Below, piece after piece: positions 1 to 12,375 of a DNA stretch of 48,598 nucleotides. This DNA is from Bacillus mycoides (GTDB taxonomy: Bacteria > Bacillota > Bacilli > Bacillales > Bacillaceae_G): the NCBI RefSeq assembly GCF_001757995.1, contig NZ_LXLV01000002.1:1-48598 (forward strand), given 5' to 3'. The notes beneath the pieces are model-generated. The model saw nothing but the letters and a program-made list of their open reading frames with translations, searched no databases and had not been told where the DNA came from. A program made the translations under genes and the position numbers. Position 1 is the first letter of the stretch; the number at the start of each line of letters is the position of its first letter.

Positions 1-113
1 TTCCCATAGCGTAAGCTAGTAAGATCCCTGAAAGATGATCAGGTTGATAGGTTCGAGGTGGAAGCATGGTGACATGTGGAGCTGACGAATACTAATAGAT
101 CGAGGACTTAACC
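1..113 (+). rRNA. 23S ribosomal RNA, 3' end (partial)
   Basis: This is the last ~113 nt of a Bacillus 23S rRNA. The stretch with GGTTCGAGGTGGAAGCATGG, then the conserved ACGAATACTAATAGATCGAGGACTTAACC end, is typical of the helix that closes the molecule. The 5' part lies outside the window. The exact mature 3' end could be a base or two either side of position 113. A 51-nt AT-rich spacer separates it from the 5S gene. Confidence 0.95.
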
Positions 114-164
114 ATATAATGTGTAGCAAATGTTATCTAGTTTTGAAGGAATATGCCTTCATAG

Positions 165-280
165 TTTGGTGATGATGGCAGAGAGGTCACACCCGTTCCC
201 ATACCGAACACGGAAGTTAAGCTCTCTAGCGCCGATGGTAGTTGGGACCTTGTCCCTGTGAGAGTAGGACGTCGCCAAGC
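165..280 (+). rRNA. rrf: 5S ribosomal RNA
   Basis: A complete 116-nt 5S rRNA, the usual Bacillus length. It begins TTTGGTGATGATGGC, contains the conserved CCCGTTCCCATACCGAACAC loop, and ends GGACGTCGCCAAGC, which pairs with the 5' end. It is the last gene of the left rRNA operon and is followed at once by a strong terminator. Its precursor is the substrate of ribonuclease M5, encoded further along in this window (rnmV). Confidence 0.97.
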
Positions 281-285
281 AAGAT

Positions 286-317
286 AAAAACACAAGTCTT
301 TTGACTTGTGTTTTTTT
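286..317 (+). terminator. rRNA operon terminator
   Basis: The inverted repeat CACAAGTC (291-298) and GACTTGTG (303-310) with a TTTT loop is flanked by an A-run before and seven T after. It lies six bases past the 5S gene. The following ~160 bases, up to csfB, hold no gene I can support. Confidence 0.9.
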
Positions 318-368
318 GTTTTTAAACAGTACGCGAAAAAAGTAAAGGGAATACATAAGTAATACAAA

Positions 369-397
369 CACGTGGCCCAAGAGTAAATCATATTATA
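369..397 (+). promoter_or_regulatory. Candidate sigma-K promoter of csfB
   Basis: CACG (369-372), 16 bases, then CATATTATA (389-397). This fits the sigma-K pattern mACm-n16-CATAnnnTA with one mismatch in the -35. A start near 405 would leave a ~75-nt leader before csfB. From what I know of B. subtilis, csfB is made in the forespore (sigma-F) and again in the mother cell under sigma-K, so a sigma-K site is plausible. I could not find a convincing sigma-F site here. Confidence 0.42.
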
Positions 398-478
398 TAA
401 GAAATTGATGTATATTTTCCGGAAATTTGTTAAGGAATAGAGGTATATAATATGTTTATTTAAAAGGGAGGAAAGATT

Positions 479-658
479 ATGAAATTACTAAGTGAAATTT
501 GCATCGTTTGTGAGACAGAAAGAAGAGAAGGAATATATGTATATAATAATTTAATATGTTACGAGTGCGAAAGAAATCTGGTGAATACTGAGACAAATGA
601 CCCGAAGTATATACATTATTTAAAACAACTGCGAAAATTAGAAGTATCATATTTTTAA
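479..658 (+). CDS. csfB: CsfB (Gin), anti-sigma factor of sporulation
   Basis: A 59-residue protein with two zinc-knuckle pairs, C8-x2-C11 and C27-x2-C30, the hallmark of CsfB/Gin. In B. subtilis the protein binds sigma-G to keep it silent in the wrong compartment or at the wrong time, and also antagonises sigma-E late in the mother cell. The ATG follows a strong AAAGGGAGG ribosome site. It sits between the rRNA operon and the decarboxylase gene, the same place as in B. subtilis, which supports the name. It has its own terminator, so it is a single-gene unit. The cysteines and position are seen; the function is inferred from the family. Confidence 0.88.
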   Translation: MKLLSEICIVCETERREGIYVYNNLICYECERNLVNTETNDPKYIHYLKQLRKLEVSYF

Positions 659-685
659 ATAGGCATTATGCCTATTATTTTTTTT
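658..685 (+). terminator. Terminator after csfB
   Basis: AATAGGCA and TGCCTATT around a TTA loop, then a run of T, starting at the csfB stop codon. It separates csfB from the decarboxylase gene. Confidence 0.85.
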
Positions 686-698
686 GCCCTAATATCTG

Positions 699-704
699 TA
701 TAAT
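699..704 (+). promoter_or_regulatory. -10 element (TATAAT) upstream of the decarboxylase gene
   Basis: A perfect TATAAT lies just after the csfB terminator. No good -35 is visible because the terminator T-run occupies that place. A start near 711 argues against translation from the ATG at 714 and for the ATG at 738. Confidence 0.45.
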
Positions 705-737
705 AGATACAGAATGAACAATAAGGAAGAGGTACAT

Positions 738-2159
738 ATGAATCAAAATCGTATGCCTTTATATGAGGCTTTAATGGAATTTAAAGAAAGGCGATTACTA
801 TCTTTTCATGTTCCAGGTCATAAGAATGGTTTAAACTTCCCTCAGAAAGCTACAGGGGGGTTTAAGGACATATTATCGATTGATGTAACAGAGTTAACAG
901 GATTAGATGATTTACATAGTCCGTTTGAATGTATAGATGAAGCACAGCAATTATTAGCAGAAGTATATGGCGTGCACAAAAGTTATTTTTTAATTAATGG
1001 TTCAACAGTTGGAAATTTAGCAATGATTTTGTCTTGCTGCGGCGAGCATGATGTTGTCCTCGTACAAAGAAATTGTCATAAATCAATCATTAATGGTTTG
1101 AAATTAGCAGGGGCGAATCCGATCTTTTTAAATCCATGGATTGATGAAGTACATAACGTGCCAGTAGGTGTTCATGATGAAGTTATTAAGGAGGCAATTA
1201 CAAAGTATCCAAATGCAAAAGCACTTATTTTAACACATCCTAATTACTATGGTATGGGAATTGATTTAGAGGCAAGTATCGCTTACGCACATGCACATAA
1301 AATTCCTGTTCTAGTAGATGAAGCCCATGGGGCACATTTTTGTATAGGGGACCCCTTCCCGAAGTCAGCATTAGTTTATGGTGCGGATATTGTGGTTCAT
1401 TCCGCACATAAAACATTACCTGCGATGACAATGGGATCTTATTTACATATAAATAGCCATTTGGTGAGCGAAGAAAAAGTTTCCTCCTATTTAAGTATGC
1501 TACAATCTAGTAGCCCATCGTATCCAATTATGGCTTCTCTTGATATAGCGCGTTTTGCAATAGCGGTTATAAAGGAAGAGGGGCATGATGAAATCGTTGA
1601 GTTTTTACGCCGATTTAGAGAAGGATTGCGATTTATCCCACAAATAGCCATTTTGCAATATCCATCGCAAGACGAATTAAAGGTTACGGTGCAAACTCGC
1701 TGTCAGTTATCGGGGTATGAATTACAGTCTGTATTTGAAAAGGTCGGTATATATACGGAAATGGCAGATCCATATAACGTCCTATTTATATTACCGTTAC
1801 AAGTAAATGAGGAGTATATGAAAGCTATAGAGATAATTCGAGTAGCTTTGCAGCAATATAAGGTAAAAGACAAGACAGCATCAATTCGTTATACTTATAA
1901 AGGGGAGATGTCCCCTTTACCGTATACGTATAAACAATTAGAGAGATACGAAACGAAGTTAGTATCTATAGAAGAAGCCGTTGGTATGATAGCTGCAGAA
2001 ATGGTGATTCCGTATCCACCTGGAATTCCATTGATCATGTATGGGGAGAGAATTACTCAAGAACATACAAATCAAATTACTCATTTAGAGAAAACAGGGG
2101 CTCGTTTTCAAGGTAGTACGAAATATATGAACGTGTATGATATAGAAAGTAGGTTTTAG
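738..2159 (+). CDS. yaaO: Orn/Lys/Arg decarboxylase family protein (YaaO-like)
   Basis: A 473-residue PLP-dependent fold type I decarboxylase of the Orn/Lys/Arg group. The start of the protein reads FHVPGHKNG, followed by [14 protein letters not shown]. The cofactor-binding VDEAHGAHF has its aspartate at about D194. [10 protein letters not shown] carries the Schiff-base lysine at about K225. It would convert a basic amino acid to a diamine such as cadaverine or agmatine, but the sequence alone does not fix the substrate. An upstream in-frame ATG at 714 lacks a ribosome site and lies almost on the transcription start; the ATG at 738 has AAGGAAGAGG before it. The length is close to B. subtilis YaaO, a paralogue of the arginine decarboxylase SpeA. 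It is followed one base later by tmk, so the two are probably co-transcribed. Confidence 0.85.
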   Translation: MNQNRMPLYEALMEFKERRLLSFHVPGHKNGLNFPQKATGGFKDILSIDVTELTGLDDLHSPFECIDEAQQLLAEVYGVHKSYFLINGSTVGNLAMILSCCGEHDVVLVQRNCHKSIINGLKLAGANPIFLNPWIDEVHNVPVGVHDEVIKEAITKYPNAKALILTHPNYYGMGIDLEASIAYAHAHKIPVLVDEAHGAHFCIGDPFPKSALVYGADIVVHSAHKTLPAMTMGSYLHINSHLVSEEKVSSYLSMLQSSSPSYPIMASLDIARFAIAVIKEEGHDEIVEFLRRFREGLRFIPQIAILQYPSQDELKVTVQTRCQLSGYELQSVFEKVGIYTEMADPYNVLFILPLQVNEEYMKAIEIIRVALQQYKVKDKTASIRYTYKGEMSPLPYTYKQLERYETKLVSIEEAVGMIAAEMVIPYPPGIPLIMYGERITQEHTNQITHLEKTGARFQGSTKYMNVYDIESRF

Positions 2160-2160
2160 G

Positions 2161-2787
2161 ATGAAGGGATTATTTGTAACAATTGAAGGGCCAGAAGGTT
2201 CGGGTAAAACAACATTAATTAAAAGTTTATTACCATATTTTGAGCAAAAGGAACAAAAGGTAATGGCGACCAGGGAACCGGGTGGTATTGCAATTTCTGA
2301 AGATATTAGAACAATTTTACATAAACAAGAGTATACGATGATGGAAGCACGTACAGAGGCGCTTCTGTATGCTGCTGCACGTAGACAACATTTAGTGGAA
2401 AAAGTTATGCCAGCACTTGAGGAAAACTATCTTGTACTATGTGATCGTTTTATAGATAGCTCTTTAGCGTATCAAGGATATGCAAGAGGCTTAGGTATGG
2501 ATAAAGTATTTGAAATTAATCGTTTCGCAACGGAAGATTGTATGCCTAGTTTAACAATCTATTTAGATATTGAGCCAGAGGTAGGTTTAGCACGAATCGA
2601 AAAAGATGCAGGACGTGAAGTAAATCGACTAGATATGGAAGATATCTCTTTCCATAAACGTGTGCGTGAAGGGTATTTACAAGTTGTAGAGCGTTTCTCT
2701 AATCGCATTGTATTAGTAAATGCTGATCAACCAATGAAAAAACTTATAGAAGAAGTTGTTCAGATTATAGAAGATAAATTGTTATAA
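2161..2787 (+). CDS. tmk: Thymidylate kinase
   Basis: A 208-residue cytosolic kinase that phosphorylates dTMP to dTDP with ATP, the step before dTTP. The P-loop GPEGSGKT is at 10-17 and the DRF substrate motif at 95-97. The start lies one base after the decarboxylase stop, so translation is probably coupled. In B. subtilis yaaQ (darA, a c-di-AMP binding protein) and yaaR follow tmk; here only 35 bases separate tmk from holB. The length matches the family. The identification is secure. Confidence 0.96.
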   Translation: MKGLFVTIEGPEGSGKTTLIKSLLPYFEQKEQKVMATREPGGIAISEDIRTILHKQEYTMMEARTEALLYAAARRQHLVEKVMPALEENYLVLCDRFIDSSLAYQGYARGLGMDKVFEINRFATEDCMPSLTIYLDIEPEVGLARIEKDAGREVNRLDMEDISFHKRVREGYLQVVERFSNRIVLVNADQPMKKLIEEVVQIIEDKLL

Positions 2788-2822
2788 TAGAAGGAAAGAA
2801 TGAAATAAGTGAGGTATGCAGT

Positions 2823-3806
2823 ATGATAAATACGTGGGAGCAGCTTTCTGCTATACAGCCCATCGGTGTCAAAATGTTGATGAATAGCATTGCAAAAGAG
2901 CGTATATCCCACGCTTACTTGTTAGAGGGAGGGAAAGGGACTGGGAAGTTCGCCACAGCAATTCAAATGGCAAAAAGTTTTCTCTGTTCACAAAGAAATG
3001 GTGTAGAGCCTTGTCATGTATGTACGAATTGTCGCCGAATTGATTCAGGTAACTACCCAAACTTACATATTGTAAAACCAGATGGATTATCTATTAAAAA
3101 ACAGCAAATTCATGATTTACAAGAAGAGTTTTCAAAAACAGGATTAGAAGCAAATAAAAAAGTATATATTATTGAGCATGCAGATCGTATGACAGCAAAT
3201 GCAGCGAATACGCTCTTAAAGTTTTTAGAAGAACCAAGTAGTGATACAACAGCTATTTTACTTACTGAACAAAGTCATCAGATTTTAAATACAATCTTAT
3301 CTCGTTGTCAAGTTGTTACGTTTAGGCCGTTGCCTACAGAATCTTTAATTAAGAGGTTAGAGGAAGAAGGTATTACAGTTTCTTTATCTACACTTGCTGC
3401 GCAGCTTACAAATAGTTTTGAAGAAGCTTTATTAATGTGTAATGATGAATGGTTTGCACAAGCGAGAGCTTTAGTGATAAAATTATGTGAAGCGCTCGAA
3501 AAAGATAAGGCCTCTATTTTTTTTGTACAAGAAAAATGGGGGAAGCACTTTGGAGAGAAAGAACAATTACAGCAAGGCTTAGATATGTTACTCCTTATTT
3601 ATAAGGATTTATTATATGTTCAACTTGGAGAAGAAGATCGTCTTGTTTTTCATGAGCAGAAAGAGATGTTTGAATCCTTTTCTTATGCTCAGAAGCGCAT
3701 TGTATCAGCTCTCTTTAATATATTAGAGGCAAAAAATAGAATCAACGCTAATGTAAATGCGCAGCTTGTGTTCGAACAGTTAGTGTTGCGGTTGCAGGAG
3801 GGATGA
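2823..3806 (+). CDS. holB: DNA polymerase III delta' subunit
   Basis: A 327-residue clamp-loader subunit of the AAA+ family. The Walker A region GGKGTGKF (36-43) ends in Phe instead of Thr/Ser, as expected for delta', which is not an active ATPase. A zinc module follows (C55, C64, C67, C70). A later LLKFLEEPSSDTT stretch matches the sensor region of DnaX/HolB proteins. It helps load the sliding clamp at the replication fork. A GAGG ribosome site precedes the ATG. The gene runs directly into ricT, whose ribosome site lies inside the end of holB. Confidence 0.94.
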   Translation: MINTWEQLSAIQPIGVKMLMNSIAKERISHAYLLEGGKGTGKFATAIQMAKSFLCSQRNGVEPCHVCTNCRRIDSGNYPNLHIVKPDGLSIKKQQIHDLQEEFSKTGLEANKKVYIIEHADRMTANAANTLLKFLEEPSSDTTAILLTEQSHQILNTILSRCQVVTFRPLPTESLIKRLEEEGITVSLSTLAAQLTNSFEEALLMCNDEWFAQARALVIKLCEALEKDKASIFFVQEKWGKHFGEKEQLQQGLDMLLLIYKDLLYVQLGEEDRLVFHEQKEMFESFSYAQKRIVSALFNILEAKNRINANVNAQLVFEQLVLRLQEG

Positions 3807-3811
3807 CCGTT

Positions 3812-5004
<1,193 letters not shown>

Positions 5005-5005
5005 G

Positions 5006-5041
5006 ATTACCTTTCCAATATAATTGGAAAGGTAATTTTTT
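5006..5041 (+). terminator. Terminator after yabA
   Basis: ATTACCTTTCCAA (5006-5018) pairs with TTGGAAAGGTAAT (5024-5036), followed by T. It ends the decarboxylase-to-yabA transcription unit. Confidence 0.9.
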
Positions 5042-5124
5042 ATACATGAGAGTAGAATGAAATTTATTTTTACATTAATAGAGGATGAAATAGGGTAGGT
5101 TAAGTGTAAGAAAGGGAGCAATAT

Positions 5125-5865
5125 ATGAATTTATATGAAGATGAGCGTTTAGATTACTTATTAGCGCAAGATATGAAGATTGTACAAAGTCCATCAGTAT
5201 TTAATTTTTCTTTGGATGCTGTTTTACTTGCAGATTTTGCTTGGGTTCCAATTCAAAAAGGTAATTTACTTGATTTGTGTACAGGTAACGCAGTTATCCC
5301 TCTTTTATTAAGTACGAGGACAAAAGGGAAAATTACAGGTGTAGAAATTCAAGAGCGCTTATATGATATGGGAATAAGAAGCGTTCAATACAATAATTTA
5401 GAAGAAAGAATTCATTTAATCCATGGAGATTTGAAAGATATGCCGGAGAAACTTGGACGTCATCAATATGATGTTGTAACATGTAATCCTCCTTATTTTC
5501 AAACACCACAAACTTCTGAGAAGAATATCAATGAACATTTAGCGATAGCTCGTCATGAAATTATGTGCACATTAGAGGATGTTGTATATGCAAGTAGCCA
5601 GCTAGTGAAACAGGGTGGGAAAGTAGCATTTGTACATCGTCCAGGTCGGTTGCTCGACATCGTCACATTAATGCGCAAATACAAAATCGAACCGAAACGT
5701 GTGCGATTTGTTTATCCTAAAGCTGGTAAAGAAGCGAATACATTGTTAATTGAAGGAATTAAGGATGGGAATGCAGATTTAAAAATCTTACCACCTCTTT
5801 TTGTATACGAAGAAAACAATGAATATACAAAGGAGCTTCGTTCAATTTTATATGGAGAAGAATAA
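5125..5865 (+). CDS. trmN6: tRNA1(Val) A37 N6-methyltransferase (YabB/TrmN6)
   Basis: A 246-residue class I SAM-dependent methyltransferase. The SAM loop [14 protein letters not shown] begins at about 50, and the N6-adenine catalytic motif NPPY is at 121-124. By homology to E. coli TrmN6 it methylates adenine 37 of a valine tRNA; the exact target in bacilli is inferred. AAAGGGAG stands before the ATG. The 3' end overlaps yazA by 14 bases, and yazA overlaps rsmI, so the three form one tightly packed RNA-modification operon. Confidence 0.88.
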   Translation: MNLYEDERLDYLLAQDMKIVQSPSVFNFSLDAVLLADFAWVPIQKGNLLDLCTGNAVIPLLLSTRTKGKITGVEIQERLYDMGIRSVQYNNLEERIHLIHGDLKDMPEKLGRHQYDVVTCNPPYFQTPQTSEKNINEHLAIARHEIMCTLEDVVYASSQLVKQGGKVAFVHRPGRLLDIVTLMRKYKIEPKRVRFVYPKAGKEANTLLIEGIKDGNADLKILPPLFVYEENNEYTKELRSILYGEE

Positions 5866-6142
5866 GCATTGTTTTTATGTCGTGGAGTGTTCTGATGGAA
5901 GTTATTATGCTGGATATACAAATCATATAGAAAAACGGATTCAGACCCATAATAGTGGAAAAGGCGCTAGATATACACGTGCTAGGCTTCCAGTTGGTTT
6001 AAAATATGTAGAGAATCATGAGGATAAACGAACGGCTATGCAAGCTGAATATCACTTTAAACAGTTAACGAGGAAACAAAAAGAAGAATATATGCAAAAA
6101 GGAGAACGCTATGTGGCAGCAAAAAAGCTTTCAGCAAAATGA
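5852..6142 (+). CDS. yazA: GIY-YIG domain protein YazA
   Basis: A 96-residue single-domain GIY-YIG protein of the UPF0213 family. The nuclease signature appears as [17 protein letters not shown] near the N-terminus, followed by [14 protein letters not shown]. The family fold suggests a nuclease, but no cellular role is established as far as I know. The start at 5852 gives the N-terminus usual for the family; an AGGAG lies 16 bases upstream, farther than normal, so translation is probably coupled to trmN6, which it overlaps. The last 32 bases overlap the start of rsmI. A longer in-frame version from 5801 would sit deep inside trmN6 and is unlikely. Confidence 0.85.
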   Translation: MEKNKHCFYVVECSDGSYYAGYTNHIEKRIQTHNSGKGARYTRARLPVGLKYVENHEDKRTAMQAEYHFKQLTRKQKEEYMQKGERYVAAKKLSAK

Positions 6143-6986
6143 AAAAGGGTTTTTATATTTAGTACCGACTCCAATTGGAAATTTAGAGGATATGACATTT
6201 CGTGCAGTCCGAATTTTAAAAGAGGCAGATGTTATTGCTGCGGAAGATACAAGGCAAACGAAGAAGCTTTGTAATTATTTTGAAATTGAAACACCAGTTA
6301 TGAGTTATCACGAGCATAATAAAGAAGTAAGTGGACGAAAAATTTTAGATAAGTTAGAAGATGGTAAGACTGTAGCCATTGTAAGTGATGCTGGTATGCC
6401 ATGTATTTCAGATCCTGGTTACGATATTGTTGTAGAGGCGGTGGCAGAACAATATCATGTTATTCCACTCCCTGGGGCAAATGCGGCTCTTACAGCATTG
6501 ATTGCATCAGGACTTGAGACAAAACACTTTTATTTCTATGGTTTCCTGCAAAGAAATAAAAAGGAACGTAAGATTGAGTTAGAAAAGCTGCGCTATATTC
6601 CAACTACAATGATGTTTTACGAGGCACCGCATCGTTTAGATGATACTTTAATCTCTATGCAAGACGTGTTAGGAAATAGAGAAATCGTATTATGTCGCGA
6701 GCTAACGAAAAAATTTGAAGAATTTATTCGTGGCACAATTGAGGAAGCAATTGAATGGACGAAGCAAAATGAAGTCCGTGGTGAGTTTTGTATTTTAGTA
6801 GCAGGTTCAACAGAAGAACCTACTCCAGAAGAACAATGGTGGGAAGCTATTTCAGTATATAATCATATTGAACATTATATAAATGAAAAAGGTATGAATT
6901 CAAAAGAAGCGATTAAAACAGTCGCTAAAGACCGAGATTTGTCGAAACGTGATGTATATCAAATCTATCATGTGGATAAAAAATAA
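6111..6986 (+). CDS. rsmI: 16S rRNA C1402 2'-O-methyltransferase RsmI
   Basis: A 291-residue tetrapyrrole-methylase fold enzyme that methylates the ribose of C1402 in the 16S decoding centre. Family motifs in order: YLVPTPIGNLEDMT, AEDTRQTKKL, VSDAGMPCISDPG and PLPGANAALTALIASGL. AAAAGGAG lies six bases before ATG 6111, inside the yazA reading frame, so the start is well supported despite the 32-base overlap. The stop codon lies within the terminator shared with abrB on the other strand. Confidence 0.95.
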   Translation: MWQQKSFQQNEKGFLYLVPTPIGNLEDMTFRAVRILKEADVIAAEDTRQTKKLCNYFEIETPVMSYHEHNKEVSGRKILDKLEDGKTVAIVSDAGMPCISDPGYDIVVEAVAEQYHVIPLPGANAALTALIASGLETKHFYFYGFLQRNKKERKIELEKLRYIPTTMMFYEAPHRLDDTLISMQDVLGNREIVLCRELTKKFEEFIRGTIEEAIEWTKQNEVRGEFCILVAGSTEEPTPEEQWWEAISVYNHIEHYINEKGMNSKEAIKTVAKDRDLSKRDVYQIYHVDKK

Positions 6987-7012
6987 GCTTCTCATAATTG
7001 AGAAGCTTATTT
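6981..7012. terminator. Bidirectional terminator between rsmI and abrB
   Basis: AAATAAGCTTCTCA (6981-6994) pairs with TGAGAAGCTTATTT (6999-7012). The flanking A and T runs make it work in both directions, and it contains the stop codons of both convergent genes. The gene ends are thus packed into a single hairpin. Confidence 0.9.
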
Positions 7013-7291
7013 TGCTGTTTCGATATAATCTTGAAGTTCGTTTAAGACCTGTTCAGCGCCTTCTTTACTTAAGATAATTTTACCTTCAGCTAAAGATAGG
7101 TTACCATCAGATACTTCACCAGTTACTTGGCAAGTCATGTTTGGTTTATATTTCTTTAAGATGATTTTCTCGTCATCAACGTAGATTTCAAGAGCATCCT
7201 TTTCTGCAATACCTAAAGTACGGCGTAATTCGATTGGAATTACTACACGACCTAATTCATCAACTTTACGAACGATACCAGTAGATTTCAT
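7007..7291 (-). CDS. abrB: Transition-state regulator AbrB
   Basis: The only minus-strand protein gene in the window. It encodes 94 residues with the N-terminal swapped-hairpin DNA-binding domain GIVRKVDELGRVVIPIELRR, shared with SpoVT further along. AbrB represses many stationary-phase and sporulation genes during growth, including spoVG in B. subtilis, which is also in this window. In the cereus group it is also known to affect virulence gene expression. AGGAGG stands before the ATG. A sigma-A promoter and two Spo0A boxes lie upstream, so phosphorylated Spo0A should shut it off when sporulation begins. Confidence 0.96.
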   Translation of the reverse strand: MKSTGIVRKVDELGRVVIPIELRRTLGIAEKDALEIYVDDEKIILKKYKPNMTCQVTGEVSDGNLSLAEGKIILSKEGAEQVLNELQDYIETAK

Positions 7292-7344
7292 AATTCTTTT
7301 CCTCCTAAATAAATAGTTTATAAGTTTCGAGTCTATTTTTTTGA

Positions 7345-7361
7345 TTCGTCATTTTTCGACA
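7345..7361 (-). promoter_or_regulatory. Two Spo0A boxes in the abrB leader
   Basis: On the minus strand TGTCGAA (7355-7361) and TGACGAA (7345-7351) both fit the 0A box TGNCGAA and are spaced exactly one helical turn apart. They lie ~10-27 bases downstream of the predicted abrB transcription start. Repression from downstream of the promoter is how Spo0A~P acts at abrB in B. subtilis. Confidence 0.82.
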
Positions 7362-7378
7362 AAATACCCTATGGACAT

Positions 7379-7407
7379 ATGATACCAATCATTTACATTT
7401 CCGTCAA
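7379..7407 (-). promoter_or_regulatory. Sigma-A promoter of abrB
   Basis: On the minus strand: -35 TTGACG (7402-7407), a 17-base spacer, and -10 TATCAT (7379-7384). It is a strong match in the right place, giving a leader of about 80 bases. The rest of the abrB-metG gap (to 7657) is very AT-rich. I see no T-box or other leader element there, only weak -10-like sequences such as TATACT at 7611-7616 that might serve metG. Confidence 0.75.
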
Positions 7408-7624
7408 TTCTTAAATTCTATATTTTTAAAAAAGATTTATAGATTTTTATACTTCTTATATATAATAGAATGTGAGTCATTTCTATAATTGTTTCGTATT
7501 ATTTTTATAATGTTTATACTTTTTGGAAAAATATTGTATATTTTTTTGAATATGAGTAATAGATGATAAAGATATCGAGCATTAACTCGTTTTTATATGT
7601 GAGTTTTTGATATACTGTTTATAA

Positions 7625-9640
<2,016 letters not shown>

Positions 9641-9655
9641 TTGTGACAAGAAAAG

Positions 9656-9694
9656 AGATGTTTCACGTGTAACATTGGTGAAGCATCTTTTTTC
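9656..9694 (+). terminator. Terminator after metG
   Basis: AGATGTTTCAC (9656-9666) pairs with GTGAAGCATCT (9678-9688) with one G-U pair, followed by a T-run. Confidence 0.85.
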
Positions 9695-9710
9695 TTTTTA
9701 CATTCTTTTT

Positions 9711-9739
9711 TTGCATTAAAATTATAGTATTGTTATCGT
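9711..9739 (+). promoter_or_regulatory. Sigma-A promoter of tatD
   Basis: TTGCAT (9711-9716), a 17-base spacer, and TATCGT (9734-9739) preceded by TGT, an extended -10. It lies between the metG terminator and tatD. Confidence 0.55.
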
Positions 9740-9804
9740 TAAGTTAGAAAGAGTGTAGTTTTTCTATGAGAGAATTGATTTCAATATAAAAGGAGTTATT
9801 TATT

Positions 9805-10572
9805 ATGTTGTTTGATACACATTCACATTTAAATGCAGAGCAATTTGAAGAAGATTTACAAGAAGTTATCGCGAGAATGAAAGAAGCGGGAGTTACATAT
9901 ACAGTTGTTGTTGGATTTGATGAAGTAACGATAAAGAAAGCAATTGAATTAGCAGAGGCTTATGATTTTATTTACGCTGCAGTTGGATGGCATCCTGTTG
10001 ATGCAATCGACATGAAAGAAGAACATTTAGCTTGGTTAGAAGAATTAGCGGCTCACCCTAAAGTAGTTGCAATTGGAGAAATGGGATTAGATTATCACTG
10101 GGATAAGTCTCCAAAAGAAATACAGAAGGAAGTATTCCGTAAACAAATTGCATTAGCGAAAAAGGTGAAATTACCGATTATTATACATAACCGCGATGCA
10201 ACTCAAGATATTGTTGATATTCTAGAGGAAGAGAATGCAGCTGAAGTAGGAGGCATTATGCATTGCTTTAGCGGTAGTGTAGAAGTAGCGCAGCGATGTG
10301 TCGATATGAACTTTTTAATTTCATTAGGTGGGCCAGTAACATTTAAAAATGCCAAGAAACCAAAAGAAGTTGCTATGGAGATTCCGTTAGAAAAATTATT
10401 GATAGAGACAGATTGCCCGTATTTAACACCACATCCATTTCGAGGGAAACGAAATGAACCTAGTTATGTAAAACTGGTAGCAGAAGAAATTGCGAATTTA
10501 AAAGGAATTTCTTATGACGAAGTAGCACAAATAACAACAAAGAATGCCAAAGCCTTATTTGGTGTTGAATAA
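9805..10572 (+). CDS. tatD: TatD family metal-dependent hydrolase (YabD)
   Basis: A 255-residue TIM-barrel hydrolase. Metal ligands appear in family order: FDTHSH (H6, H8), IGEMGLDYHW (Glu), IIHNRDA (His), MHCFSG (His) and IETDCPYLTP (Asp). TatD proteins are Mg-dependent 3'-5' exonucleases or deoxyribonucleases in other bacteria; the role in Bacillus is not settled. AAAGGAG precedes the ATG. It is a single-gene unit with its own promoter and terminator. In B. subtilis yabE lies between this gene and rnmV; here there is none. Confidence 0.93.
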   Translation: MLFDTHSHLNAEQFEEDLQEVIARMKEAGVTYTVVVGFDEVTIKKAIELAEAYDFIYAAVGWHPVDAIDMKEEHLAWLEELAAHPKVVAIGEMGLDYHWDKSPKEIQKEVFRKQIALAKKVKLPIIIHNRDATQDIVDILEEENAAEVGGIMHCFSGSVEVAQRCVDMNFLISLGGPVTFKNAKKPKEVAMEIPLEKLLIETDCPYLTPHPFRGKRNEPSYVKLVAEEIANLKGISYDEVAQITTKNAKALFGVE

Positions 10573-10573
10573 A

Positions 10574-10602
10574 AAGGAATGGGGAGTCCCATTCTTTTTT
10601 TG
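10574..10602 (+). terminator. Terminator after tatD
   Basis: GAATGGG (10577-10583) and CCCATTC (10588-10594) around GAGT, then seven T. The following ~230 bases up to rnmV contain no gene I can support, and only a lone -10-like TACAAT at 10704-10709. Confidence 0.88.
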
Positions 10603-10832
10603 TTTTTTGAGAAGAGAGATAGTAGAAATGATAAGAACCCACTATTTACTCATAACATAAGTGTAGAAATATTGCGGATAAATTAAGATGGAGATAGAAG
10701 TGTTACAATAAGGGTAGTGAACAAAGATTTTTCTCTTCTACTTTTTAAAATGTAAGATTGGGAAAATAATAATGGAAAAGTCGTCATTTTTTTGTTTTAC
10801 TAAGTAGAGATGAAACGAGTGTGGAGGCAAGC

Positions 10833-12265
<1,433 letters not shown>

Positions 12266-12274
12266 GAATATGAA

Positions 12275-12300
12275 AGGGACAGTTCAACTTGAGCTGTCCC
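12275..12300 (+). terminator. Hairpin after ksgA (weak terminator)
   Basis: GGGACAG (about 12276-12282) pairs with CTGTCCC, and an inner TCAA/TTGA extends the stem. There is no real T-run after it (TGTTGTCACC), so it may be an RNA 3'-end stabiliser or an inefficient terminator. Confidence 0.45.
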
Positions 12301-12306
12301 TGTTGT

Positions 12307-12335
12307 CACCTTTCCTTTCCTAAATTCATACTTTA
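12307..12335 (+). promoter_or_regulatory. Sigma-K promoter of yabG
   Basis: CACC (12307-12310), exactly 16 bases, then CATACTTTA (12327-12335). This is a full match to the sigma-K consensus mACm-n16-CATAnnnTA. yabG is a known late mother-cell (sigma-K) gene in B. subtilis, which agrees. The predicted start near 12343 leaves a ~33-base leader. Confidence 0.72.
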
Positions 12336-12375
12336 AAAACAGGTAAGATGGCCTAACGAGTTTGGAGGTAGGAGA

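Noticed and set aside
137-391. Open frames on the minus strand across the 5S gene
   Set aside because: They run antisense through the 5S rRNA and its terminator, have no ribosome site and resemble no family.
2823-3806. Degenerate Walker A in holB as a sign of mutation
   Set aside because: Loss of the Thr/Ser after the P-loop lysine is expected in delta' subunits, which do not hydrolyse ATP.
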